Below are positions 55,061 through 64,000 of a DNA stretch of 64,000 bases, one piece after another (position 1 is the first letter of the stretch; each line of letters opens with the position of its first letter). Both the position numbers and the translations under genes were made by a program. Source of the DNA: Pelagomonas calceolata (Eukaryota; Sar; Pelagophyceae; Pelagomonadales; Pelagomonadaceae); assembly GCA_918797485.1 (NCBI GenBank), contig CAKKNE010000002.1:5918501-5982500 (forward strand). Direction: 5' to 3'. The notes beneath the pieces were generated by a model. That model was not told where the DNA came from. It searched no databases and was given only the letters and a program-made list of their open reading frames with translations.

Positions 55061-55847
55061 GGCTCGTGCTGGGTGCCTTTTTGGGCGTCTCGGGCCGCGT
55101 CGGGCCCCTTTTTGGGCGCGTTTTGCGCCGCGCTCGCGGGGCCGGTTTTGCCCTACGCCTCGAAGCGGTTCCCGGGGGCGCGCCCTGGCGCAGGGGGGCT
55201 GCGGCGGGCTGTGACGACGCGTCGGCGCGGCGGTGGCGTCCGGTGGCCGGCGTGCTTCGCGTATCCTTCAAGGTGCCGTAGAGCGGGATGGGGCGCGGCG
55301 GGGCGTCTTGGCGCGGCGCCGGTGTGCGCTGGCGTTTGGCGTGGGCGTCAGCTACCTTCTGAAGCACTCACACGTCGCCGTATGGCGGAGCGGCGCGTAG
55401 CGGGGGGTTTAATTGCCAGCACACCCTTGCACGGCTCTGCACTGCGCTAGTATGCTACTACACTGGCAGCGTAAACTCGACGACGAGCGGTCCACGCGAA
55501 CTTCATCGCGAAGGCGCGCCATCCGGGAACTTAATGCCTTAATACGAGGTAGCATGCTTTGGTACATTTGCGCGGGCCAGCGACGGCGCGCGGCGGCTCT
55601 AGTGGGCGGCGTGCGAAGCCGCAGTGGAGACTCACTGCAGAGGACTGTGAATACAGTAGCCGTCGCGAGACGATGATTTTGACGCGGGGGGTCACTCTGG
55701 CTTTCTATAGGGCTTGGCCCGGCTTGCGCACTTTACTTGGTCCGCGTTTTACACGGCAAAAACTTAGCAGGATGGTCAAAACGGCCAAAAACGCGATGTC
55801 GTGAGCGACACAGACATACCGCCTCACACGACAACAAATTACACAAA
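55061..55847. other. 787-bp gene-poor region
   Basis: GC-rich near 55061-55300, then AT-richer. Open frames exist but all are arginine/glycine-rich with no family pattern. Two short copies of CGGCGTGCGAAGC/GGCCGGCGTGCTTCG-like sequence only. No motif copy. Confidence 0.4.
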
Positions 55848-56744
55848 TCACCCCTCCCCATCATCATCATTGTCGCCGAACAACCCCTCCATCGTCACGC
55901 CGTCCGGCAGCGGCGGCGGTAGCGGCGGAGCAAGACACGCCGGCAAGCGGGGCTTCTTCTTCTTCTTCGCGGCGGGCGGCGGCGCCGCCGCCGGTCGTGC
56001 CCGCTTCGCCGCCGGAGCGGGCGCGACCGCCTTCTTCGAGGGCCGCGCCCCGACGGTGCCCCACCGGGGCCGCAGCGACGTGCCGGCCCTGGAGAACGTC
56101 GTCAGGCCGACGCGCGGCTGCAGGCGCCGCGGGACCTTCGGGCCGGGGTGGGGCGGCGGCGCCGGCTCGCGGGGCGGCGGCGGCGGCGGCGACACAGGCG
56201 CCGGCGCGGGCGGCGGCGGAGGCGCGGCGGCCTCTTCCTCGTCCCCGAAGAGGCTCTCCATCGTCGGCGCGGCCCGGCGCGGCGGCTGGAGGCAGCCCGG
56301 CAGCGCGGGCCGCCTCGACGGCGCCGCCACCTTGTCCACGCGCTGCCGCCGCTTCGGCGCCGGCTTCGGCCGCGGCTTTGGGACCGCGGGCTGCGGCTCG
56401 GGCGCCGGCGCCGTCGCGCCGTCGCGCGAGTCCGTGGCCGCGTAGAGCAGCGCGGGCGTCGTCCTGCGCCGCCGGCACAAAATCGCGTCCGCCGCCTCGC
56501 GCTGCTCCGAGTCCGCGCCGATGAGCGAGTCGAAGGCGCTCTCCACCGCGCCGTCGTCGCGCCAGCCATCCGCCGGCGGCGCTTGCGGCGCAGTCACCGG
56601 CGGCGCGAAGGCGGGCGTCGACCGGCGGGGAGCGCTCTCGACGGCGCCCGTCGCGGGGTCCCGCCAGGGCACGTTCAATTTCGCGTACAGTTCGCGCCAG
56701 GCGCCGAGGTCGCAGGGCGCGTCAACGGGGCCGGGTTCGGCCAT
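55848..56744 (-). CDS. Disordered proline/alanine/lysine-rich protein with two repeated FGD motifs
   Basis: 298 residues. The N-terminus has one ordered-looking piece (DLGAWRELYAKLNVPWRDPA) and an acidic helix (AVESAFDSLIGADSEQREAA). The rest is P/A/K rich with long proline runs and nuclear-localisation-like clusters (KPAPKRRQR, AAKKKKKPR). A motif recurs: LPGCLQPPRRAAPTMESLFGD near residue 160 and LPACLAPPLPPPLPDGVTME then GLFGD at the C-terminus, each followed by acidic residues. Such short linear motifs often bind a partner. No family recognised; nuclear location is inferred. Confidence 0.6.
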   Translation of the reverse strand: MAEPGPVDAPCDLGAWRELYAKLNVPWRDPATGAVESAPRRSTPAFAPPVTAPQAPPADGWRDDGAVESAFDSLIGADSEQREAADAILCRRRRTTPALLYAATDSRDGATAPAPEPQPAVPKPRPKPAPKRRQRVDKVAAPSRRPALPGCLQPPRRAAPTMESLFGDEEEAAAPPPPPAPAPVSPPPPPPREPAPPPHPGPKVPRRLQPRVGLTTFSRAGTSLRPRWGTVGARPSKKAVAPAPAAKRARPAAAPPPAAKKKKKPRLPACLAPPLPPPLPDGVTMEGLFGDNDDDGEG

Positions 56745-56996
56745 GCTTATCGTCCGCGCGGCGTCATGGGTGCAGGGCAACCATGCTGCGCACCCTGGCT
56801 GCTGCACGGCCTTGGCGTCTGTCTGATCACCGCTGCTCTCTCTCTCGTTGCTTACCCGAGTTTATTGTCGACAGGCGAGCGGCGAGCTCTCGACGCAGCG
56901 CGGCAAGGCAAAAAACGCTTGCGTTACAGAGGTCTCGCGCCGTCGGCCGGGGATTCTCTAGCTCGACGTCGTCCAAAACGCTGCGAGCCAACTAGA

Positions 56997-57045
56997 GCTA
57001 GGCCTGGTAAGACACTAGCAGTCTAGTGTCTTACAGGCCGCTAGC
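56997..57045. promoter_or_regulatory. Facing pair of directional motifs in a divergent promoter
   Basis: A variant GCTAGGCCTGGTAAGACAC-TAG (56997-57017) points right to ATG 57286, and a perfect copy (57023-57045) points left to ATG 56744. One motif per gene of the divergent pair, five bases apart. The gap 56745-57285 holds no gene. Confidence 0.65.
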
Positions 57046-57285
57046 GTCAAAGACGTCAAAAAAGCAGCAGGGATCAGAGAGAGCAGAGGACGTCTTTCGG
57101 CTCCAGAGACAAGTACCAAAGCAACGCTGTGCGCGCGACCTGAGCTTCGCCCCGCTGATTTAACCTCTGGAGCAGTGCGCAGCAGCCTTCGCACGCACCA
57201 CGCCTGCCGGCGGCAGAGAGCAGGCCCTCACTGCTACACTGTTCTCACCAAATCCACGCCCTACGAGCAAAGCACACCTTCACGG

Positions 57286-57708
57286 ATGGGAGGCGCCACA
57301 GATGTCGTCCACCGGCGCTGCGGCGACCGGCCGTGCGAGGAGATGGACGACCGCGTCGTCGAGGAGCTTCGGGCATTCATATCGCAGCGCTACTCCAGCT
57401 TCATGACGTCGACGCTCACATTCCGGCATTTGAAGCAGCACCTCTCCGATACACTCGGCCTACCGTACGGGATGTTTTCGTTGCCCGACGGGCGATACGC
57501 GGACACGCTCGACGACGAGGTCGACGCGATTGCCGTGCGCTGCGACGGTGGTGCGAGGGACGTGGAGTGCGTGTCCCAACCAGGCTACGTGCCGCGGGAA
57601 CCGCGCCTGCGTGTGCACCACGTCGCGGGCTATGGCGTGCTCGTGCTCCTCGCGGTCGTGTTGTTTCGAAAACGGCCGCGACGACGAAGTGTCGATAAGG
57701 ATAAGTAG
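57286..57708 (+). CDS. Small tail-anchored protein with DEK-C/helix-turn-like domain
   Basis: 140 residues from ATG 57286. EELRAFISQRYSSFMTSTLT then FRHLKQHLSDTLGLPYGMFS has the length and spacing of a DEK C-terminal-like helical domain (t-k-lr--Le---g-dl). A hydrophobic segment near the end (GYGVLVLLAVVLF) followed by KRPRRRSVDKDK is a typical tail anchor. Possible role in linking a membrane to another protein; no firm family. Another in-frame ATG (MDDRVVEEL) could be the start. Confidence 0.55.
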   Translation: MGGATDVVHRRCGDRPCEEMDDRVVEELRAFISQRYSSFMTSTLTFRHLKQHLSDTLGLPYGMFSLPDGRYADTLDDEVDAIAVRCDGGARDVECVSQPGYVPREPRLRVHHVAGYGVLVLLAVVLFRKRPRRRSVDKDK

Positions 57709-58090
57709 TCAGCTTCGTTCTCCAATTCTCCAACGAAACCGAGAGTGATGCTCTGGTGCGGGATAGAGCGAGGGTGCGCGAGACCAGCCCCCTCGACCGT
57801 GCGGGTATCAGCGGAGCGCGAAGGCTCCCGCTCCCGGCCTTCCGCATGCGCCAGAGGTACACGCCCGATACAGTGGAATTTCCGCTGTCCGCGCCGCCCG
57901 CGGCGACGCCGACGCACGCGACCAGAATCGCGCGAAGCATCGTCCCTCGTCACAAACCAGCGACGCCCGACAAGTCTTCGGAGGGGAGAAGTAAACGTTG
58001 GTACGAGTGTTCTGGATCACCCCAGGACGACCCCGCAGGCTCGATAGAGGGCTGCTAGCAAACTGCTAAAAGAGCTCTGAAAGCTCACAG

Positions 58091-58221
58091 AAGGGCAGCA
58101 TCGTATCAAAACTGCTTCTCGCACGCGTATTGCGCCGACCCTGCATCGTAGCGGACTAACGGCAGCCATAGAACGCACGAGCAAAGGGCAGCATCGCATC
58201 AAACCGCTTCTCGCACGCGTA
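58091..58221. repeat. Two direct repeats just upstream of the giant gene
   Basis: A 38-39 bp unit beginning AAGGGCAGCATCG and ending CTTCTCGCACGCGTA lies at 58091-58129 and 58184-58221. The second ends 28 bp before the ATG at 58250. The rest of 57709-58249 shows no gene. Confidence 0.65.
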
Positions 58222-58249
58222 GTGACGCAACGCGCACCGGTCAAAGGGC

Positions 58250-61200
58250 ATGGCGGTGGGCAACAACCCCCAACCGGTCGACTTGCGGGGCGCCAGCCCC
58301 CGGCGGCCCCAGAAATCGCCGCCGACCGAACCGATCGTCGTCCACCAGCCCGCGGCGGTGGTCGCGGAGCGGGCGGTCCAGCTCGACCGGAACGCGGCGC
58401 CGTGGTTCGTCGGCGTCAGCGGCGAGCTGCTCCTGGACGCGCTCCACCACGTCGACGACCCGGCGCGCGTCTCGCCGGCGGCGCGCCGGACCGTTTTGCA
58501 GACGCTGAGCCTCCCGCGGCCCGGCTTCGTGCCGCCCGCCGACCGGGACGACGAGGCCGTCTGCCGACTCGCGGTGCGCCTCGCGCGGAGCTCGTGCGAC
58601 CCGGCGCAGCTCCTGAGGTGCGACGACGTCGCCGCGCTGAGCGCCAAACTCGGATCGGCGCACGATCGGGACGCGGTGCGCGAGGCGCGCCGATTGACGC
58701 GGCGCGCGGACGGCCTCCGCTTCGCTTTGGACGATAGGGCGGTCGACGCCGCGCGCGCGCGCGGCCCGGGCGTCGCGGTCGGCGCCGTGCACGCGCTCGC
58801 GGGCGGCCTCCACCAGGTCGCGCTGCGCCTCGACGTCGATAGGGCCGTATTCATGCGGGCGGCGCGCGCGTGCCTCGGCGCGCTCGCGATGCTCTGCGCG
58901 CCGCCCGTCGACGAGGCCGCGACGGCGTTCCTGACGGACCCGCTCGGCGCCTTCCTGGCCAAGGCGCTCGCGGAGGGGGACGCGGCGCCCGTCCGCGCGC
59001 CGACGGCGCGCCTGCTGCGCCGGCTCGCGACGCACGAGACCGCGCTGGCGTCGTTGGTGGGCGGCCACCGCGCGTCCGTGCTCGAGGCCGCCGTGCGGTG
59101 GCTGCCGGAGCCGGGCCCGGCGGAGAGCCGGAGGGACTTCGCCCGCTTCCTCTGGACCGTGGCCCAGCGCAAGGAGCGCGCGCTGACGCTCGCGACACCG
59201 CAGCACCTCGTCCCGATCCTCGCGCGGATCAAGGACGCGGCGGACGACGACGCGATCCGCGAGGACTGCTGCGGCGCCCTGGCGGCCGTGACCGTCCACA
59301 GGGACGCCCTCGCGCGCTTGTTCGCCTTTCACCAGAAATCTGGGAAACGGCGTTTAATAGACGAGGTGCTCGACGTGCTGCAGCCGACGCTGGGCGCGGC
59401 CTTCGGCGAACTCCACACCGGAGAGGAGGGCGCGGCGCCGTTCCGCGCGGCGCTCAGCGGCGCCGCGAACCTGTGCTTCGTCGCGATCGTGTGCGGGCGG
59501 GCGGACGGGCGCGACACGCAGCACCACGCGCACGCGCTCAAGCGGCGCCTCGCGACGCGCGTGGAGCGGGCGCTGGCGGGCGTCGAGGTCGGGCGCGCCT
59601 TCCACTTCAGCGCGGAGCGGGTGCGGCGGCCCGACCTCGAGGACCAGCGCGCGCGCTACCACGCCACGCGCCTGTTGTGGGGCGTGCTGCGGCTGCGGGT
59701 GCTGCCCGGCGACGCCGAGCTCGAGGCGCACGACGCCGCGGCCCGGGAGGCGGCGAGCCCGGACCGGGACCGGCGGCTGGACGAGGCGCGGCGCGCGCTC
59801 CACGGGGTGGCCTCGGGGCACGCGTACGGCGACCTGCGCGACGCCGGCCTGGACTCCCTGGCCAAGGCGACGCGCGCCCTGGACGTGGCGCGCTGCAGCG
59901 CGGGCGTGGCCCGGCCGGACACGCCGGCCGCGGACCTGGGGCGGCACCAGATCCAGGACCTGCTGCGGGTCGTCGTCGACGAGACGTTCCGAGAGGACGA
60001 GGAGCCCATCCGGTGCTTCGCGGCCTGGACTCTCGCGCACTACACGCTGCGGAAGAACGACTTGGCGCACGTGGCGAACCAGGACGCCTTCGCGCGCCTG
60101 GCGTCGCTCGTCGTCGACGGCGACCTCGTCGGCGCCGTCTCGAGGAAGGCCAAGGCCGGCGACCTCGAGGCGAACGACTACGCGCTCCTCACCGTGAGGC
60201 TCGTGGCGCGCACCCTGAAGAACCTGGCCGGCCACGAGCTCACGGCGGCGCTCGCGGCGGACGGCGCGACGAAGCGCGACGAGAGCTCCGGGGAACTGCG
60301 GGCGCTCAACAGGTTGGTGAGCGTGGGCTGGGATCTGGTGGGCCGGGTCCCGGACCGGCCGAAGTTAAGGAGGTTTCTCCTCCGGGGACACCTGGCCGAG
60401 GAGCTCGCGGCCTGCGACGCCGACGGTCCGTGCTATCGATGCACGCCCTACGCGATCGCGGGCGCCGGCCGGGACCGGCGGCGCGCGGAGGCGCCCGAGC
60501 TGGCGGTACGCGCCGAAGTCGGCGACGTCGTGAGCGGCGAGGCCGCGGACAACATCAGCGTGCTGGACGAGGCCGCCCAGGCGCTCGAGCGCCTGGCGGC
60601 GCACAAGCGCGCCCGCGAGGAGTTCGCCTCGCACGGCGTGCTCCAGAACGTCGTGGCGCTGGCGCTCGCGGGGAACGCCGGCCCGCACGCGAGCCGGCCG
60701 GGACGGTACAAGTTCGACGCGGCCGTGGCGTTCGAGGCGCTGATGGACGCGCCGCGCGAGACCTTCCAGCGCGTCGTGACGCTCGCGCCCGACGCGCGCG
60801 GGAAGCACCGGGCGCGCTGGCTCGTCGGGGACGTCGCGCGGCTCGTCGTCCAGACGCTCGAGGACGGCGAGGCGCGGCCGGCGCGCCTCGCGCTGCAGCT
60901 CTGCGCGCGGCTCGTGGCGCACGACTACGCCGACGGCGCGGACGCGCGGCCCCACGGGAACGACGTCGTCGACGCGGGCGAGTCCGACGACGACGACGCG
61001 GCGCACCGACTCCGCGAAGGCGACCAGGTCCTGGTGTACGCCGCCAAGCTCTGGGAGGGGCCGCGCAGCGGCCGGTGCGTGGGCGCGCGGGGCGACCGCG
61101 TCGACGTGCGGATGGACCGGGGCGGCGCGTTCGCCGACGTGCCGGTCGTCGCGGAGGCACCGTTGAAAGGAGAGGCGCCCGTCGCGCGCCCGGCGACGGC

Positions 61201-64000
61201 GGCTCCGGAAAGGGACTGCGCGAGCCTGTTCCTGCACCTCGCGCGGCTCCACGAGCGCCTGGGCCGCGCCCTGGGGAAGCAGGACCCGGAGGACGCGCGG
61301 ACGCTCGGCGCGACGTGCGACTTCGTCGAGGCCCTGGCCGAGACGGCGAAGCGCTACCTCGCGCTCGGCCACGCGCGCGAGGCCCGCGCGGTCTTCGAGG
61401 CCGTGGCGCCCCTGTGCACGCGGCAGCTCGCCCGGCTCGCGCCGGGCCCCTGCGACGCGACGAGCGGGACGGTGCCCCTGTACCTGCGCCTGCTCGCCGC
61501 CGGGCACACGGAGCCCCACGTCAAGCGGCACGCGCTGCGGGCCGTCGACGCGTGCCTCCTCCGCCGCGCGCTGCCGTCGTCCGACGTCCAGGGGAAGGTC
61601 GTGCTGATGGCCGAGTTCGGCCTCAGCAGGGAGGACGCCAGCCAAGCGCTCCACGACGCCGGCGGCGACCTCGAGCGGGCCCGGGCGGCGCCGGCGCCCG
61701 TCGAGGCGACGCGGACGCCCGCGACGCCGCGCAGAAAGACGAGCACGGCCGACGCGGAGTACCTGGCGTCCTTGTTCCGGGCGCTGCTCCGCGTCGAGGA
61801 GCTCGCGCGCGCGCGCGACGACTCGCGCCGGACGCGCGCGCTCGCGGGCGAGCAGGCTCGGCTCGCCGGCATGGTCTCGGACGACACGCTCCGCGCGTAC
61901 CACGACCGCGCCGCGTCGTTCCGGCCGACGCGGTCGGGCCTCGCGCGCCTCGGCGACGGGTCGTCGCGCGCGTCGTCGTTCCGGTCCGGGCGCCTGGCGT
62001 CCACGCCGCAGTCGCGCTCCGCGCCGGGGACGCCCTGGACGCCGCAGCGCCAGCGCGACGCGGAGACGCGGGGGCGCGCGGGCGTCGTCGACACGCTGCT
62101 GTACGGGGCCCTCGCGGAGCGGTCCGACGCGCGCGACGGGAAGGAGACGGATCTCGGGCCCGTGCACGCGCTGCTGCGGCGCGCGTGCTGCGCGGTCGTG
62201 GAGGCGTCCATCGCCGCGGTGGCGGACGCGGCGCCGCCGGCCTCGAAGAAATTTTTCAAGGGGGACGCGGTGCTCGCGGACTGGAACGGCCGCGGCACGT
62301 ACTACCCGGGCACGATCGTCGCGACGAAGGGCACGGCGTACGACGTGCGGTACGCGGACCGGGAGACGGAACGTAACGTCACGCACGCGCGCATCCGGCG
62401 CAGGGGCGACGCGCGCCTGAGCACGCGCGAGCACGAGTTCCGGCGAGGCGACCGCGCGCACGGCGCGGCCGACGCGGAGGCCCGGGAGGCGTGCCGCGGC
62501 GCGCTGCGAGCCCTCGCGGAGCTCGGGGCGCGCCGCCTCGCGGCGCAGGGGCACGCGAGCGACGCGCGGCCGACGGAGACGCCGGCGTTCGCCCGGGCGC
62601 TCGTCACGTGCCTCAAGTGCCACCCGGCCTGCGGCGGCTCCGACCGGTTGCTGGCGGTCGAGGCGTGCGGCCTCGCGCCGCGGCTCTGCGCGGACCTGAA
62701 CCAGCGCCTGGGCCTCGTCTTCCCCGCCGCGGGCGGGGCCGACGCGGCGTCGGGCGTCCTGCCCCCGCTCGCGGCCCTCGCGGCGGCGGAGGACGTCGCG
62801 GCGGCGGCGGCGGCCGCGCGGTGCCTCCGCATCGTCGTCGAGAACTCGACGGCGTGCCGCGAGGCGCTCGTGGCGCACGGCGGCGTGCGCGCGTTGGTCG
62901 TGGCGTACGCGCGCGGCGACGCGCGGTGCCGGGCCGACGTCATGGACGCGCTCGCGGCGCTCGCGCTGACGGCGAAGTCCCTCGCGGAACTCAAGACCGA
63001 CTCGGCGGCGCTGCTGCTCCTGCTGCGGTTCAAGGCCGCGGCGGCGAGCTCGACGAGCGAGGCGTCGGCGCAGACGACGGCGCACGCGGAGCGCGCGCTC
63101 GGCCACATCGCGGCCTCGCCCGCCCTCGTTTTCGTGTACGCGCTCCAGACGTGTGCCAAGCAGGTCGACAAGTTCCAGCGGCCCTGGGTCAAGGACGCCC
63201 GGCGCGGGTGGGTCCTCGCCGACGCGCCGGACCGGGACGCCTCGGTGGGCGTCGGTCTCCTGCGTCCGGGCATCGACGACTTGCTGCGCCTCGCGTGCAA
63301 CGGCGTCGAGGCCGAGGCGCGCCACGGCGGCGCCGCGGACGTCCTCGTGAGTCACGGCGCCCTGAAGCTGCTCGACGACATCATAAAAGTAAGGGACGCG
63401 GCCGTCGTCGCGACGGTCGCCGGCGCGCTCGCCTCGCTGCTGCAGCAGGTCGGGTCGAGGCCGTGCGACGACGCGACGCGCGACACGTGCAAGGACGTCG
63501 CCGACCGCCTGCTGTCGCTGGTCTGGCCGCTGTCGCACCGCGCCGCGCGGACGGTGCAGCAGGCCTTCATGCGGAAGCGCCACAACCAGAACTGGGGCGG
63601 CTGCGCGCTCGTCGTGGCGACGCCGCGCCTCGTCGGGCTGCTGGCCCTGGCGCTGGAGCGGGCGGACCTGCACCTGGACCTGGGCCTGTACCTCGTGCGG
63701 CGGGGCGCGCTCGACGCGCTGGCCGCGCGCCTGGCCCCCGACGGCCACGCGCGCGACGAGGTCTTCGGCGCGCGCGTCGACGACTCGCACCTGGGACTTG
63801 GCGATAGGCACGCGGCGGCGGACGCGGTCCGGGCGTCCGTCGGCGCGGCGCCGCGCCACCTGCCGCCCGTCGTCCAGGTCCTGTCGGCGCTCGCGCGCCT
63901 CGCCGTGCACGCGCCGCCGCACGCCCCCGCCGGGAACGTGGCGCGGTCCCTGTCCATCGTGGGCGCCTTCCACCGGAGCCCGCGGTGCCGGCACCTCGCG
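58250..64000 (+). CDS. Giant armadillo-like repeat protein with Tudor-like and UBA modules (runs off window)
   Basis: An open frame from ATG 58250 runs 1917 codons to the window edge with no stop. Most of it is alpha-solenoid helical repeats (for example ADDDAIREDCCGALAAVTVH; AEAFEALMDAPRETF-like; LLRVVVDETFREDEEPIRCF). Near residue 925, EGDQVLVYAAKLWEGPRSGR has a Tudor/Agenet-like pattern; near residue 1335, FFKGDAVLADWNGRGTYYPG then TIVATKGTAYDVRYADRET is a clear Tudor-like barrel. Near residue 1120, MAEFGLSREDASQALHDAGG then DLERAR is UBA-like. No catalytic domain is visible in this part. A scaffold for ubiquitin or chromatin is plausible; a HECT or other enzyme domain could lie beyond the window. 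Confidence 0.7.
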   Translation, partial: MAVGNNPQPVDLRGASPRRPQKSPPTEPIVVHQPAAVVAERAVQLDRNAAPWFVGVSGELLLDALHHVDDPARVSPAARRTVLQTLSLPRPGFVPPADRDDEAVCRLAVRLARSSCDPAQLLRCDDVAALSAKLGSAHDRDAVREARRLTRRADGLRFALDDRAVDAARARGPGVAVGAVHALAGGLHQVALRLDVDRAVFMRAARACLGALAMLCAPPVDEAATAFLTDPLGAFLAKALAEGDAAPVRAPTARLLRRLATHETALASLVGGHRASVLEAAVRWLPEPGPAESRRDFARFLWTVAQRKERALTLATPQHLVPILARIKDAADDDAIREDCCGALAAVTVHRDALARLFAFHQKSGKRRLIDEVLDVLQPTLGAAFGELHTGEEGAAPFRAALSGAANLCFVAIVCGRADGRDTQHHAHALKRRLATRVERALAGVEVGRAFHFSAERVRRPDLEDQRARYHATRLLWGVLRLRVLPGDAELEAHDAAAREAASPDRDRRLDEARRALHGVASGHAYGDLRDAGLDSLAKATRALDVARCSAGVARPDTPAADLGRHQIQDLLRVVVDETFREDEEPIRCFAAWTLAHYTLRKNDLAHVANQDAFARLASLVVDGDLVGAVSRKAKAGDLEANDYALLTVRLVARTLKNLAGHELTAALAADGATKRDESSGELRALNRLVSVGWDLVGRVPDRPKLRRFLLRGHLAEELAACDADGPCYRCTPYAIAGAGRDRRRAEAPELAVRAEVGDVVSGEAADNISVLDEAAQALERLAAHKRAREEFASHGVLQNVVALALAGNAGPHASRPGRYKFDAAVAFEALMDAPRETFQRVVTLAPDARGKHRARWLVGDVARLVVQTLEDGEARPARLALQLCARLVAHDYADGADARPHGNDVVDAGESDDDDAAHRLREGDQVLVYAAKLWEGPRSGRCVGARGDRVDVRMDRGGAFADVPVVAEAPLKGEAPVARPATAAPERDCASLFLHLARLHERLGRALGKQDPEDARTLGATCDFVEALAETAKRYLALGHAREARAVFEAVAPLCTRQLARLAPGPCDATSGTVPLYLRLLAAGHTEPHVKRHALRAVDACLLRRALPSSDVQGKVVLMAEFGLSREDASQALHDAGGDLERARAAPAPVEATRTPATPRRKTSTADAEYLASLFRALLRVEELARARDDSRRTRALAGEQARLAGMVSDDTLRAYHDRAASFRPTRSGLARLGDGSSRASSFRSGRLASTPQSRSAPGTPWTPQRQRDAETRGRAGVVDTLLYGALAERSDARDGKETDLGPVHALLRRACCAVVEASIAAVADAAPPASKKFFKGDAVLADWNGRGTYYPGTIVATKGTAYDVRYADRETERNVTHARIRRRGDARLSTREHEFRRGDRAHGAADAEAREACRGALRALAELGARRLAAQGHASDARPTETPAFARALVTCLKCHPACGGSDRLLAVEACGLAPRLCADLNQRLGLVFPAAGGADAASGVLPPLAALAAAEDVAAAAAAARCLRIVVENSTACREALVAHGGVRALVVAYARGDARCRADVMDALAALALTAKSLAELKTDSAALLLLLRFKAAAASSTSEASAQTTAHAERALGHIAASPALVFVYALQTCAKQVDKFQRPWVKDARRGWVLADAPDRDASVGVGLLRPGIDDLLRLACNGVEAEARHGGAADVLVSHGALKLLDDIIKVRDAAVVATVAGALASLLQQVGSRPCDDATRDTCKDVADRLLSLVWPLSHRAARTVQQAFMRKRHNQNWGGCALVVATPRLVGLLALALERADLHLDLGLYLVRRGALDALAARLAPDGHARDEVFGARVDDSHLGLGDRHAAADAVRASVGAAPRHLPPVVQVLSALARLAVHAPPHAPAGNVARSLSIVGAFHRSPRCRHLA

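Noticed and set aside
55061-55450. Open frame upstream of the response-regulator gene
   Set aside because: Glycine/arginine-rich composition only, no start context or family pattern.
58870-63994. Very long open frames in other frames and on the other strand (1168 and 1209 residues)
   Set aside because: Both are low-complexity R/A/G/P or R/V/H proteins overlapping the well-formed frame that starts at 58250 and contains UBA and Tudor-like patterns.

Overview
This is nuclear DNA of a compact, very GC-rich eukaryotic microalga. The best match is a pelagophyte stramenopile close to Aureococcus anophagefferens. Evidence: dense genes on both strands with short intergenic gaps, mostly one-exon genes, plastid-type proteins (thylakoid-lumen, PsbP-like, fibrillin-like, plastid-style transporter), and above all a family of short transposon-like introns matching the introner elements (IEs) reported from Aureococcus and Micromonas. 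There is no bacterial operon structure, no CRISPR array, and no virus-like element that I could recognise. Species identity is inferred.

Layout. 1-9.6 kb: histone deacetylase N-terminus (cut by the window edge), P450-like protein, SMP-domain lipid-transfer protein, class I/II aminotransferase, small secreted protein, CDC14 phosphatase, STE24 protease, small membrane protein. 9.7-20.2 kb: glycosyltransferase, cation diffusion facilitator, H+-pyrophosphatase, small acidic protein, saccharopine-dehydrogenase-like protein, DDX31/Dbp7 helicase. 20.8-30.2 kb: SAM/U-box and SAM/RING/RRM genes plus a third SAM fragment, kinesin-FHA protein, Kelch protein. 30.3-39.9 kb: AGC-type kinase, two tandem genes sharing a membrane anchor and coiled coil but differing C-terminally, a DEAH helicase. 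39.9-41.2 kb: gene-free. 41.2-53.1 kb: CASTOR/POLLUX-like channel, mitochondrial uS9, a lumenal protein, a 5'-less gene fragment, MFS transporter, PsbP-like protein, UPF0301/AlgH protein, fibrillin remnant, 6-phosphogluconate/hydroxyisobutyrate-dehydrogenase-like protein. 53.7-64 kb: response-regulator protein, disordered protein, small membrane protein, and a giant armadillo/Tudor/UBA protein running off the right edge.

Two genome-scale signals stand out. First, 13 clear IEs (plus one or two relics) interrupt ten genes. Each has about 15-bp terminal inverted repeats (CTGTGTGGAAATCAA type). In 12 of the 13 it is flanked by an 8-bp direct repeat that is exact or has one mismatch; the repeat is decayed in the HIBADH gene. 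The 3' splice site is the end of the element (CACACAG); the 5' splice site is the GT or GC that opens the left repeat copy, so splicing restores the pre-insertion reading frame. I checked frame and protein continuity for all 13. They occur in both orientations. Second, a 23-bp directional motif (GCTAGCGGCC...GTAAGACACTAG) recurs about 15 times, nearly always 40-280 bp upstream of a start codon and pointing toward it. Some copies lie inside a longer dispersed repeat. I know of no description of this motif; it is the most likely undescribed signal here.

Limits: gene models rest on reading frames, splice logic and family motifs read by eye. No database search or expression data were available.
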